DNA from: Coenobita brevimanus
Taxonomy: Eukaryota > Arthropoda > Malacostraca > Decapoda > Coenobitidae
DNA length: 64,000 nt
NCBI GenBank assembly: GCA_032717465.1
Contig: CM064664.1
Span: 5,657,173-5,721,172, forward strand
Reading direction: 5' to 3'
The notes under the pieces were generated by a model. The model ran no database searches, was not told the DNA's origin, and saw nothing but the letters and a program-made list of their open reading frames with translations. A program made the translations under genes and the position numbers. Of this stretch, positions 10,831-22,443 are shown piece by piece. The first letter of the stretch is position 1. Each line of letters begins with the position of its first letter.

Positions 10831-11484
10831 TCAAGCCGAGGAAGGCTCTGACGCCGTGTACGTCCTGTGGTGGGGTATATCTGCAATAGCACGGAGCTTG
10901 TCAGGGTTGGGAGATATTCCTGCCTGGGAGATGACATGCCACAGGAACGAGATGGTTCTGGCGGCTAGAATGCACTTGATGGGCCAGAGTTTGAGGCCTG
11001 CCTGTTGGATCCTGGTAAAAACCCGGCGGAGGCGCTGAAGGTGGTCGGCCCAGGTTTGGCTGAAAACAATGATGTCATCCAAGTATGCGAGGCATCTTTC
11101 CCACATGAGACTGCTGAGGACGGACTCCATTAACCTGAAGAAGGTGGCGGGGGCTTTGCAGAGACCGAACAGCAGGACATTAAACTTGTAATGTTTCCCT
11201 TTACTAGTCGAGAAAGCAGTTTTACCTCGATCTTCCTGTCGCACGGGAACCTGCCAATACCCTGACTGGAGGTCCAGGGTAGAGAACCAGGACACTCCAT
11301 ACTGGGAATCCAGAGAATCGTCTATAAGCGGGATTGGAGTGGCGTCTTCGGTAGTTACGTCGTTAAGTTGGTGGTAGTCGACGCAGAACCACATTGTGCC
11401 ATCCTTCTTCCTCCCGAGGATGATAGGGAAGGACCAGGGGCTGGTGGAGGGGGAGACGACTCCAGCTTCGATCATCTCCTGCAC
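10831..11484 (-). pseudogene. Gypsy pol: reverse transcriptase
   Basis: 217-codon open frame with the RT blocks in order: SPWSFPIILGRKKDGT with FCVDYHQLNDVT, STLDLQSGYWQVPV (first catalytic Asp), GKHYKFNVLLFGLCKAPATF, and CLAYLDDIIVFS, the YLDD catalytic box. It copies the element RNA into DNA. Domain length and order fit Gypsy. The frame itself is intact; neighbouring domains are not. It is preceded by the linker at 11485-12157. Confidence 0.9.
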
Positions 11485-12157
11485 CTGGCGGTCTTCCTCT
11501 TCCCGCTGTTTGGGATTCTTTCATCAGGATGGCTGTCGGATAGACGGGCCCGTTGTATGAATTTTGTAAGCCAGGTAGGTGGTGTGTCTGATGTCCGCTG
11601 GCCCTGCTGCAAACAGATACTGGAAATCCAGGAGGAGGCGGCGAAAGGTGTCCGACTGATAGGCAGGGAGATGGTTGGGAATTGGGGGCAGGGGGGCGGG
11701 GAAGTAGGAGGGAGAAGAGGCGCAGTTCTCGGCTTCCTCCATCTCATCGATTATGAGCCCTTTAGGGAGGGTGAGGGGTGAAGGGACGAGGTTGGCGATT
11801 CGGACTGCCGTACAATGCGGGGCAAGGAAAGTCAGAGGCAGAAGGCAGGCCGAGAGGGTTCCCGGCAGCAGGAGTGGGGAGCATAGGACAGAGGGGCCGG
11901 AGGGCCGGTTGAGGGGCACCCAGGCTTCATGATGGGGGGGAATGGTGATGGCGGCAGAAAAGGTGGCAGGAAAAGAGGGAGGGGGGGTGGTGGAAGGTAA
12001 TAAGAGGGGGAGGGGGTGGGGGAATAAGAGGGGGAGGGGGGGAAGAGGAAGGAAGGGGGGGTGGAGTCTTCTGGCCGGGGCCATGGCATGCAGGTGCAGA
12101 CGGCCCGGGGGGGGAGGGTCGGGCGGTGCACGGAACTGGAGCTGTCTGTTGCGGCAA
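11485..12157 (-). pseudogene. Gypsy pol: protease-RT linker, Pro-rich
   Basis: Frame 12084-11524 includes a Pro/Leu-rich stretch, then VPLNRPSGPSVLCSP, VRIANLVPSPLTLPKGLIIDE and LLLDFQYLFAAGPADIRHTTY, matching the structured linker found between PR and RT in Gypsy polyproteins. A frameshift joins it to the RT frame around 11500. Confidence 0.65.
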
Positions 12158-12177
12158 TCTATGGTGGCCCCTAGCTT

Positions 12178-12459
12178 CTACAGCAGGTCCAGCCCCAGGT
12201 ACCCGTCGTAATTCCAGCAGGAAGAGTCGAAAATTATAAACTGGTGCTGGGTTGACATCGGTTGGTGGGTGTCGACTCTTAGGACCCGTGTCTCCCCACT
12301 GATGGGGAGGGGGCCATCCCCCGCATCCACAAGGTAAGTAGCTGTGGGGTAGAATGGGCCAAAGGTCGATTTGTGGTGGGAGAAGTAATGGCTATAAAGG
12401 CAGGATCTGGTCACTCCCGTATCGACCAGAAGTCTGGCTTTCGCCCAGTTCAGCTTCAT
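12178..12459 (-). pseudogene. Gypsy pol: aspartic protease
   Basis: Contains the single catalytic motif ARLLVDTGVTRSCLY (Asp-Thr-Gly) near the N-terminus, a flap-like stretch and the closing YLGLDLL (usually ILGxD). Retroviral-type dimeric protease, which would cleave Gag-Pol. Located between gag and RT as expected. Confidence 0.75.
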
Positions 12460-12531
12460 CTTGGGGGTAAACTGGGGGGCGATGTTTGGGGGAAATGGCC
12501 CCCACCACCTTGGGATTGTGCAGGGGTGGGC

Positions 12532-13419
12532 CTAAAAATCCAGCTGTCTGGGGCCTCCTTCTTCTTGCTCCAGCTCCTGTTCCACAGAATCAGTCTCCTC
12601 CACAGATGCAGGTTCGTCCTCTGCTGCCTCGTCCTCTAGAGAGGAGACTTTGCGCTGGCCTGGGGTGGTAGTTTTCTGACGTGAAGCCTTCAACTGGTTC
12701 CGGATATCGTGCAGTGGGCATCTGGAGCTGCATGCCAAGAATTCCCAGGGATTCACTAGGATAAGGTTGGGGTTCTCACTGTGGGTGGGACGCCAGTGTG
12801 TTGGGTGTGCCCTAGGTGGGCTAGGCGCTGGGGTGGTGCTGGTGTGGGGCATAGACAGACGTGGCTTGACTGGGGGAGCGGGAATTTTGGTGGGAAACTT
12901 TTTACCACATTGATCTGCTGGGGTGCAGGGCAGGAGGTCAGGAGGCGCTGTATTAGTTGGATGTCTCTATCCATGTCTCCAGTCGGGTCATGGATCGTAA
13001 AGTGTTCTTTTACATCACTGGGGAACTCTCAGGAGAGTGTTAAAAGTATGCTGTTCCCGGATTTCATCATCTGCCTCCAGGTAAGCAGTGGTGACCAGGC
13101 GTCTTGCCCGAATTAGGGTATCATTTAGATTCCCATTAAAAGTCAAACTATCCAGTTGGGATAGTGCCACCACTTTCTCTAGTGATGGGGTGATGGCTTG
13201 GATCACAAGTCTCATGAAATTTTGCCAGATGAGCTCTAGAACGATTTTTGGTTCAATATTAGCCACCGCTTTGCACAACAGTGGGAGTGTAACTGCAATT
13301 TTTTGTTGGTCATTTTCAAAACTGATATCTAGTAAAGGTTTGATGATCGTCAGATATGTGCGAACATCGTACTGTTCGGGGTAGAACTTTGGCAATTGCA
13401 CGTGAGGTTTGGTTGCCAT
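12532..13419 (-). pseudogene. Gypsy gag, frameshifted
   Basis: Begins MATKPHVQLPKFYPEQYD at 13419, about 60 bp after the primer binding site, with QNFMRLVIQAITPSLEKV and TLIRARRLVTTAYLEADDE following, an all-helical capsid-like segment. It continues in shifted frames (12974-12756 and 12852-12532) as HDPTGDMDRDIQLIQRLLT, a Pro-rich region and CSRCPLHDIRNQLKAS, a possible remnant of a C-x2-C nucleic-acid-binding knuckle. Assigned by position and character; no close family motif seen. Confidence 0.6.
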
Positions 13420-13465
13420 TTTTCTGGTATTTCCTGACTACCTCTCTCGTATGCCCAGGTCAAGA

Positions 13466-13482
13466 ACCACTGCTGTCCACCA
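13466..13482 (-). promoter_or_regulatory. primer binding site
   Basis: One base after the 5' LTR the minus strand reads TGGTGGACAGCAGTGG, beginning with the TGG that pairs to a tRNA CCA 3' end. The matching primer tRNA is not identified. Confidence 0.55.
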
Positions 13483-13483
13483 G

Positions 13484-15568
13484 TGTAATGCTAGGTGTTT
13501 TAGGTTCGGCTTCCCATTCCTTAAACTCCTAACGTATAGCAGGGCTCTCTTTCGAGACCGGGCCTTAGACAAATAAGAGAGAGGCAGGACACAAAAACTA
13601 CAGGCAATAACCTTACACGTGTATCACTTAGTCAGACAGGGGAATCAGCAGATGTTACTGACACGATTTACTGGGCAATTATAAACTCTTATAATTAGAT
13701 AGGGTTAATAGTAGCTTGCAGGATATTGTTTGGGAATACAGTGAAAACAACACTGGAGGCGGAATATTCTAAATTGGTATAGTCCAGGGTCTCTAAGCGA
13801 GTGGAGATGCTAGAGCTATTTCTCACTGGGGGGGGGGTGTAAGGCACTGGGGTCTAATTAGGATTATGGTAGTATGAGGTAGAGTCTATTGGTAGCATGT
13901 TCACTTTGTTATGTTCTACTCGTAGGTTGCTTTTGATCAATTACCATCACTCACTCCACTGCTTTGGTGTTTATCTAATTACTGGATGGTAGTTCACTGT
14001 GTCTGTTCTTTCCAACACTTTGGTCTACCACTGTCAATTCACTATTCTGCCTCATCAATGCTTGACCACTATCAATGCACAGTTACAGTCACTATGGTCA
14101 ATTTGGTGCCAAGGGTGCGGCTGAGGGGCAACACAGCTCCACTACTGACGGGGGTGGGCACAACCAGGAGACTCCGTGCTCAGGGGGCATGGGATCATGC
14201 GCAGAGGCATCTGCTCTCATCCGGGGCTGTGGGTGGCGAAGGGTCCCTTAATCTCAAGGCTAGGGACAGGCGTGCGGCCCTCAGGGCTAGGGCCAAACAA
14301 TTGCCTAAACCGGTCATTCAGGCTCCTGACGGAGGGGGAGGTCCTCCACCGTCGAGGTGTAGGGAGTTCCTGTCCCGGCGTTCTGGGGATGGTCTGGGGT
14401 TCCCGGGGACTGCGGTCCCCAGGGCTGGGCAGTGCCAACAGGCAGGGGCTGAGGCACCGGTCTGCGTCAGGGTCCGTCAGGTGAGTCTCCTCCAGAGCCA
14501 GTCGTAGGGAGGAGAGGTCCTCTACGCCCTCTGCACTGGGGGTCAGGGAACAGGCGACAAGCTTAGGCGGCGGGGCGGCTCTCGGCCACTTCCTGCCATA
14601 GGGCCTGGCTACTGGCTGTGGCTTCCTAGAGGTGTGGGTGCAAGCCGCCAAGGCCCAGCTACTGGCCATGACCTGAGAGGGTGAGTGACTGCCAGCAAAC
14701 CCAGGGACACCTTCAGAGCGGCTACAGGCCATCTGATGAAGGCGGGAGCGGCTACAGGCCAACTCCTGCAGGAGGAGTGTAGAGTGGCTACAGGCCAACT
14801 CCTGTAGGAGGGGTGTAGTGCGGCTACAGGCCGACTCAGGGGGGACATCTTCGGAGTGGCTGCTGGCCATCTGACGAAGGCAGGAGTGGCTACCAGCCAT
14901 CTCCTCATTACCCTCAGAACGGCTACCAGACATCTCCTTAGCGAGGGGTAAGCGGCTACCAGCCGTCTCAGGGGGAACGCCTTCGGAGCGGCTACAGGCC
15001 ATCTGACAAAGGTGAGAGCAGCTACAGGCCGTCTCCTTCAGGAGGGGTTTGGAGCGGCTACCAGCCGTATCCGGAAGTAAACCTTCAGAGCGATCGGAGG
15101 TCGTCTCTTGGCGAAGGTGGGAGCAGCTACCGGCCGTCTCCTGATTACCCTCAGGACGGCTACAGGCCGTTTCCTTAGCATGGAGCGAGCGGCTACTGAC
15201 CGTCTCAAAGAGGAAGACACCTTCAGAGAGGCTACTGGCCGTCTCCTGACAAAGGCAGGAGCGGCTACTGGCCGTCTCTTTTGGGGTGCTGGCAGGAGCT
15301 GGATAGGCAGCTCCACCCCTTAGCTGGTTTACTGAAGGCTCGCCTGGAAGGTAGTGCAGTATTCCTGCTATGGCGACGGCGGGCGGTCTCCGGGTCATAG
15401 GGTTACGCGGCCCAAGCTGACTCAGGCCGTTGTCGCACCAAGTCCCCGTGCGCTGCTGATGCTCCTCTGTGGGCTCCTTGTGGTGGTGTCCGGGAGTTCA
15501 TGGGGGCACTATACTGTATTCCTTGTGGGAGTGGCAGGGTGTCCCAGGGGACACTATGCTGCATTTTA
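13484..15568 (-). repeat. 5' LTR of the Gypsy element
   Basis: 2,085 bp, uninterrupted; TGTAATGC...GCATTTTA on the plus strand. It shows the empty piggyBac site near 13525. Ends abut the primer binding site on one side and GTCAT on the other. Confidence 0.93.
14217..15398 (-). CDS. LTR-embedded Ser-rich repeat ORF (5' LTR copy), function unknown
   Basis: 393 codons, the longest LTR ORF in the window, sense to the retrotransposon. N-terminus MTRRPPAVAIAGILHYLPGE and GGAAYPAPASTPKETA, then about 20 repeats of 12-13 residues rich in Ser, Cys, Glu and Leu (ETACSRSxLxQ, GVPPETA), then a unique tail with SPREPQTIPRTPGQELPTP and LFGPSPEGRTPVPS, PFATHSPG and stop TGA. No signal peptide or membrane segment seen. 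Counterparts are at 6879-7700 and in the solo LTR. It lies upstream of the PBS, so it would be expressed only if transcription begins early in the LTR or from the 3' LTR. Related to no family I know; chance openness in repetitive DNA is the alternative. Confidence 0.5.
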   Translation of the reverse strand: MTRRPPAVAIAGILHYLPGEPSVNQLRGGAAYPAPASTPKETASSRSCLCQETASSLSEGVFLFETVSSRSLHAKETACSRPEGNQETAGSCSHLRQETTSDRSEGLLPDTAGSRSKPLLKETACSCSHLCQMACSRSEGVPPETAGSRLPLAKEMSGSRSEGNEEMAGSHSCLRQMASSHSEDVPPESACSRTTPLLQELACSHSTLLLQELACSRSRLHQMACSRSEGVPGFAGSHSPSQVMASSWALAACTHTSRKPQPVARPYGRKWPRAAPPPKLVACSLTPSAEGVEDLSSLRLALEETHLTDPDADRCLSPCLLALPSPGDRSPREPQTIPRTPGQELPTPRRWRTSPSVRSLNDRFRQLFGPSPEGRTPVPSLEIKGPFATHSPG

Positions 15569-15573
15569 GTCAT
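15569..15573. repeat. target-site duplication GTCAT (right)
   Basis: Partner of 2705-2709. Confidence 0.85.
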
Positions 15574-16439
<866 letters not shown>

Positions 16440-19400
16440 TTACTCATATCTTAGCTGGAAGGGGAGAAGGGACAGATCCTCACCATACCACACCGCACCA
16501 GGGTCAACTGCACAGTGTAATCAGTGACATCTGCAGGAGGGCCCAACAGCAGAGCTGGTTTACCCCTGCCACATCATGATGAACCCATACCCTTACCCAC
16601 ACCTGACCTGATCAGCTGATCAGACCAAATGTGGGAGAATATCACCTCACAGGTGCATCACCATGTATTCATTCACAATTTCTCTCCAGTCATCCCCATC
16701 ACGTCCAGCCACTCCTCCTTGTTCTACAGACATCCCACTTGCATCTAACACTCTTTTTACACTGTCCATCCATCCTATTTGTGGTCTTCCTCTCAGCCTT
16801 ACACTTCTCACATGCAATTCAGTTATCTTTCTCACCAATCGCTGTTCATCCATTCTCTCCATATGCCCAAACCATTGCAACACCACTGCTCAATTCGATC
16901 AGCCATCTCCCGCATAACTCCTGTTCTCCTTCTCACTTCATCTTTTCTCACTCAATCCATATGCGTCATTCCACACATACTCCACAGACACCTCATGTAC
17001 ATTACATTTCAAACTCTTCCTTTCTGCTACACCCCAAATCCAAGTTTCAGCCCCATAAAATGCAGCCTGTACGACTACACCCTCATGCAGCCTTGTTTTT
17101 ACATCCATTCTAAGCTAACGGCATCTAAACACTTTTTTCATTACTCCCAACACCTTTCCTACTTCATTCATTCTAAACTTCACCTCTACATCTATTTTTC
17201 CATCCACAACATGTGACCCTAAATACTTAAAACACTCTACCTCCTCATACAACTCACCATTCAAAACTACATTCATCCTCCTACCGTCTACCAACCTCAT
17301 ACATCATCACTTTACTCTTATTCTCATTTACTCTGAATTTCCTCCTTTCACCTACCCTTCCAAACTCCTCCACCAACTATCTCAACCACTCCGAGTCAGC
17401 CACCAGTGCCGTGTCATCTGCAAACAGCAGCTGATTCAGATTCCACTCTCTACCATCAGCATTCATTAGACTCAAGCCTTCACCTAACACTTGTTCATTC
17501 ACCTCCCTTACAACACCATTCATATAAATAGTACACAACTAAGGCGACATCACACACCCCACTCTCACGGGAAACCAATCACTCACAGTATATCCCATTC
17601 TTACTCACTTTCTACTATATTCATAAAAACTTTTCACTCTTTGTAACAAACTGCCATCAAGTCCAAAGAGTCTGAAAACAGTTCACAAATCCTCATTATC
17701 AATTTCACCATATGATATCCATAAATCCATGAACATCCAAAACACATCCTTACCTTTTGCCAAATACTTTCCACACACCTGTCTCACAGCAAACACCTGA
17801 TCCATGCATTCCCTCCCTTTCCTAAAGCCACACTGCTCATCACCAATCACTCCTTTTTATCCTCTCTGACTCTCTTAATCAACATTCTACCATACACCTT
17901 ACCTACAACACTCAATAGACTTGTACCATTAAAACTGGTAAAGCCATACTTATCACCCTTACATTTATACAGCGTAACCACACATGTACTTGCCCAGTCA
18001 GTCAGCATCATACCGTTCACAAAGCACACATTCAGCAATCTTACTAACTACTCAACAATAGTAGCTCCACCACCTTTCTGACATTCCATAGGACACCCAT
18101 CCATACCTACACCATTTCCTGCTTTCATCTCCTTGACTGCCTCCTGCACTTCCTCAGTCGTGATCAAAGAATCAATCAGCTCTTCAAACACATTTATTCC
18201 TTGCACCCTTCCATCTGCCACAGTCTCAGCCTTCCTTTCCTCCTCTGCATTTAACTGTCTTTCAAAATACTCTGCCCATCACTTCCTTACAGCATCCATC
18301 TCAATTACCATCTTTCTATCCTCTGCTTTTACACGCTTGTCCTTCCCAGACTCTTCCCTTCGCACTCTCCTCACCTCCTTCCAATACATTTTCTTTTTCT
18401 ATTCAAAATTCTGTCAACCGCCTAGCCCACCTCTCATCTCCTGCCACTTTAGCATCGTCCAATCCCCTTCTCCCCATATTCCTCTTTTCCTTATATCTTT
18501 CATACGACACCTCATCGTTCCTCTACAGCCACACTTCATATGCACGTCTCTTCTCAGCTACAGCCATACTTACTTCCTCACACCACCATCCACTTCCTTT
18601 TCTTACACCACTACCTATTCGTCTTACATCACACACCTCTTCCGCATACCCCACTACAGCACACTTAAAGAACTGCCATTCTTTTCCCACACCGCCATTT
18701 TCCTGATCGTTCACTGCGTTCCACTCATCTTTCAACTTTTCCTGATACTATATCATATTCTGTCTTTTATCCAGCTCACTGATTTTCAAAACCTTCCTAT
18801 CATACCTAAGTCTCCTTGATCTCACCCACCTCATTCCTATCCTCATCTTTCCCTCCACCAGGTACTGGTCAGACATACCTCCACCCTCCTGTCTCAAAAC
18901 ATTCATATCTAGGAATTTTTCTCCTAAATTCCTTGAGACAACCACATAGTTCATCAGTGCTCTATCAGCAACTCTTCCACCTTCCTGTCTTACCCATGTA
19001 TACTTATATCTTTTTTCCCAAACAAGGTATTTCCAATCACCGTCCCTTGCTCAACAGACATCCGTATCACACTTTCCCCATTATAAATTTATTCCAGGCA
19101 CACCATGCATACCAACGAAACCAACTGCTACATTTCCCACTCTAGCATTCAGATCTCCCATCATTTCCACATTCACATTTGCTCCAAGACTCTGCAAACA
19201 TTCATCATTCCAGAATAACTCCCTCACTTCTTCATCCCTTTCCCTACCAAACCCATATGCACTCACAAAAACCCACAGCTCACGTCCAAGTTTCGCTTAC
19301 ACCCACGTCAGTCTCGATGACACCTTCCATTCAGTTACACACTGCTGCACTTCTGGGCTCACTATCAAGGCCACTCCTTCTCTCACTCTTCCTGTATCAA

Positions 19401-19711
19401 CACCTGACCTCCTTTCAGTCACACTTCCAAACTTACAGTACAGTAGTTTCACCTTTCTCTTTCATCTTTGTTTCACTCAAAGCTAACACTTCCAAGCTTC
19501 TTCTCACAAACATTATCCCAATCTTCTCCCTTTTAGCCTGAAGTGTACAACATCCACGCACATTCATAGACCCAGTCTTCAGGGTACTGGGATAACTCAA
19601 TCCCCCTTCTCTTTCTATGCCCTGTCTCACTGTAGGAACTAAAAATACAGAGGAGGGGGTCCCTAGTCCCTTCAGCTCGTCCCTTTTAGTCGCCTTTTAC
19701 GGCACGCAGGG
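16440..19711 (-). mobile_element. decayed near full-length LINE (family L3) with APE endonuclease and RT
   Basis: Minus-strand fragments in order: near 19600 SMNVRGCCTLQAKREKIG and LEVLALSETKMKEKG (start of an APE endonuclease), MGDLNARVGNVA near 19150, GMSDQYLVEGKMRIG near 18870 (the SDH box as SDQ), linker WWCEEVSMAVAEKRRAYE near 18570, RT piece VVTLYKCKGDKYG with LLSVVGKVYGRMLIKRV near 17900, ECFKYLGSHVVDGKIDVEV near 17220 and the C-terminal VLQWFGHMERMDEQRLV near 16860. Organised as endonuclease then RT, with many stops and frameshifts. The 5' end shares a cccttttagtcgccttttac motif (19681-19711) with LINE C1. RTE-like or related clade; not resolved. Confidence 0.8.
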
Positions 19712-19977
19712 AATACGATGGCAGAATTTTTCCTAACACAACCTGCTCGCAGAGTGGTGGTACCATCCCATCATGTGGCTAGATTTTGTCCCCTACGCCA
19801 CAGGGACGGACACAACCGTGAATGCTAATAAAGAAACAGGGAGAATGTCAATAGTGTGCAACTAAAGGGTAGGTTAATCGAACATGTCCACCTCCCCCCC
19901 CCATACATACACAGAAATACTCTCCTTACCCCCACCAAAGCACTGATTTACAAAGTGGATGAATTGGAGATCTAAAG
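19712..19977. other. no recognised feature
   Basis: Possible 5' leader of the L3 LINE, no clear boundary. Confidence 0.4.

Positions 19978-20047
<70 letters not shown>
19978..20047. repeat. (CT)n microsatellite
   Basis: About 35 uninterrupted CT units. Any ORF here encoding Leu-Ser or Arg-Glu runs is an artefact. Confidence 0.98.
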
Positions 20048-20050
<3 letters not shown>

Positions 20051-20446
20051 TAATAATAGTTTCATGTATCCAATTAGGTTTATTATTACGTGCATTGACA
20101 CACCTTCACTTCCATGTAAAGAAATTATTTTGAAGTTTTAGCAGAATTCTGTAAAATGACCCAAGTGTACCATATATATTGAAATATTTGTCCATCGTCT
20201 TCTAAACAATATACTAAAATTCTGGTAAGAAAGACATATTATATGATTACAAGCGGTATAAGTCCATCTCCTGTCTTGCTATCTGGTGAGCAACATATTT
20301 ACCTACCCACTCATCCACCTGTTCATTCACCCCACGAAACACAACCTCACCTTAACCGCATTTTTCTTTCTTCGGCAGCACTCATTCATTCAGTCCTATT
20401 GGCAGTATTGGAGTGAGTTATGTGTGAATGATTCGGCAACGTCACA
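20048..20446. other. no recognised feature
   Basis: AT-rich spacer between the CT repeat and the SINE cluster; the last part (about 20300-20446) may belong to the first SINE copy's flank. Confidence 0.4.
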
Positions 20447-20568
20447 CCTTCGTCAGAGAAATTACCAATATGCCGGGAATCGAACCCGGGACCCTCAGGT
20501 GAGAGCCAGGCAGCATACCACTACACCACGACCAGGTAAAAGTTAACTCACGTTGTCACAATCTTGTA
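20447..20568 (-). repeat. tRNA-derived SINE, copy A
   Basis: Minus strand carries a tRNA-like head (20471-20533) with A box GGTGTAGTGGT and B box GGTTCGATTCC, tRNA-Glu-like arms (TCTCACC anticodon loop), then a tail catattggtaatttctctga. The acceptor ends do not pair, so it is not a functional tRNA gene. Preceded by acaagattgtgacaacgtga, shared with all copies. Confidence 0.85.
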
Positions 20569-20569
20569 A

Positions 20570-20680
20570 GCATACCACTACCCCACGACCAGGTAAAAGT
20601 TAACTCACGTTGTCACAATCTTGTTACAAGATTGTGACAACGTGAGTTAACTTTTACCTGGTCGTGGTGTAGTGGTATGC
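20570..20680. repeat. head-to-head truncated SINE copies forming a palindrome
   Basis: A minus-strand fragment (20570-20625) and a plus-strand fragment (20626-20693) of the same SINE meet head to head. Arms of about 54 bp, from gcataccacta to cacaatcttgt, mirror each other with almost no spacer and only a few mismatches. Confidence 0.9.
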
Positions 20681-20693
20681 TGCCTGGCTTTCA

Positions 20694-20845
20694 GTAACAA
20701 AATTGTGACAACTTGAGTTAACTTTTACCTGGTCGTGGTGTAGTGGTATGCTGCCTGGCTCTCACCTGAGAGTCCCGGGTTCGATTCCCGGCATATTGGC
20801 AATTTCTCTGATGATTTTTCCTGTGTAAAAATACAGGTTCTCTCT
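20694..20845 (+). repeat. tRNA-derived SINE, copy D
   Basis: Same unit on the plus strand; tRNA-like head at 20731-20791 with both internal promoter boxes intact, followed by aatttctctgatgatttttc and ctgtgtaaaaatacaggttc. Confidence 0.88.
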
Positions 20846-20959
20846 TCATTCTGACTTGCCGTAAGTGCTTGGTATAGATTAAAAGCATCTACTTGCCCGA
20901 GTGCCAGGGGGTTAACTCACCCTCTTCAGGCCCACAGTGGGGGGCGGAGGGACGTTGGT

Positions 20960-21115
20960 TACAAGATTGTGACAACATGAGTTAACTTTTACCTGGTCGT
21001 GGTGTAGTGGTATGCTGCCTGGCTCTCACCTCAGAGTCCCGGGTTCGATTCGCGGCATATTGGTAATTTCTCTGATGATTTTTCCTGTGTAAAAATACAG
21101 GTTCTTTCTTCGTCA
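20960..21115 (+). repeat. tRNA-derived SINE, copy E
   Basis: Same unit; head at 20994-21056, B box GGTTCGATTCG with one change. Between D and E lies about 110 bp of unrelated sequence. Confidence 0.88.
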
Positions 21116-21845
21116 CACCTTCGCTTGTGAATAGATGAAATAACTGGGGAAATTGGTCTTCCATAAGGTTTTCCTCATAAGGTTTTCAGTAACCATAGCT
21201 TGGTATAGGTCTTCAGTAAATGTAGTTAGGTAATGATTGAGAATTGAAGCCATGTAGATCAACATTATACCCTCCACCTGACAGAGTCTGAGGAGTATGT
21301 TGTTATCACTGGGATCAATAACTGCTGGGTGGCAGGGCGGCTGCCTGGGGGTTGAGATTTCGTTTCCGGGCCAGAACTCAGAAAGTATTCCCTACAAAGT
21401 CATGAAATTTCACAATGTTATGTGTCTTATAGTGAACTGGTGCCTTTTGATAGGCAGAATGCTGTGTCTTAAGTAGTTATTTTTTTTTTAATGAAAAAGT
21501 AGCAAAAATAATTTTTCCATAGATTTCAATGCAACCTGCACAAGGAATCTGAAGGGCCCATTTTATGGGTTCTCAAGGCGTTCTCCTTACTCCCACCTTT
21601 AAAAGAAAAGATTGGGGGGGTGAGGGCCGTTATGTGCTTGGTTAGGTGTGCAGGGAGGTGGGGGGTATGTGCTTTGTCAGGTGGAGACTTATAAAACCGT
21701 AGTGTTGCCCATGTTTTACGAAGCATTTCTTAATATATTATTTCCCAAAGCTATGCCCATCTTCCACAATACCCTGCATATGGCCATATTTTGTTTATCT
21801 TACACCTGCCAGACGATTACAGTCAATTTAGAAGTAACTTCCTAC
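21116..21845. other. no recognised feature
   Basis: AT-rich, with a poly-T run near 21480. ORFs under 75 codons show no motif. Confidence 0.4.
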
Positions 21846-21847
21846 TA

Positions 21848-22412
21848 TGGTCAGACTCAAATATGAAGTCCGTTTGGGTGGGGCCCGAGAGGGGATTTCC
21901 CTCTCTACAGCTTTGCCGCATGAACCCCAGTACCTATCTCTCTCTCTCTCATATATCAGCTATTTACTATTTGAAATTGTATATTAAATATTCTGTACTT
22001 ATTAAATATATTATATAAGGCTATATAGTGCTATGAATGTGTCGCTTTTTAGGATAATAGCAATGATATGTATAAATTCCACACCACGTGACAACGTCGC
22101 TTTCCGACGTTGCCAGAGGTCAAGGACACCCGCCTCAGACTACAGGTGACCGGTCACTTCCTGCCTGATCCCCACCCACGATGGCAGCTACTCCGACTCG
22201 CTCTCGTGTGCTCCACAGTCGGGAGAAAGAACTTATTTACAATGTGAACAAGTATTTTTTAGACGAAAGATCAGAGAGAGGACTTATGCCTACTGGGGAA
22301 ACCTCTATAAAAAAAACGCGCCAAGACTTTTACCTCAGTGGTGGTGTGGAAAAAAGGTCGAAACAATATAGAGGAAAACAAAACTTATAAATATATTAAA
22401 ACTTTCTCAATC

Positions 22413-22443
<31 letters not shown>

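Larger units (their letters stand above)
2710..15568 (-). mobile_element. complete, mutated Gypsy (Ty3) LTR retrotransposon with a piggyBac inserted in its 3' LTR
   Basis: On the minus strand the order is 5' LTR (15568-13484), primer binding site, gag, aspartic protease, reverse transcriptase, RNase H, integrase with a proline-rich tail, polypurine-like tract, 3' LTR (8193-2710). PR-RT-RH-IN order identifies Gypsy rather than Copia. Both outer ends carry GTCAT duplications, so the unit is the product of one integration. The LTRs are about 2.05-2.09 kb, long for the family. In sense orientation they start TAAAATGC and end GCATTACA, so the usual TG start is TA. Comparing about 175 aligned LTR bases by eye (from 6190 and 13530) I count roughly 15 differences, so the insertion is old. 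Coding regions hold several frameshifts and stops; not autonomous now. Confidence 0.92.

Noticed and set aside
18133..18819. 228-codon plus-strand ORF
   Set aside because: Antisense shadow of the L3 LINE on the minus strand; Ser/Leu/His-rich without motifs.
19874..20141. ORFs with Arg-Glu or Ser-Leu runs
   Set aside because: Driven by the (CT)n microsatellite.
20471..21056. functional tRNA-Glu genes
   Set aside because: Internal promoter boxes and TPsiC arm are good, but acceptor ends do not pair and all copies share non-tRNA tails, so they are SINEs.
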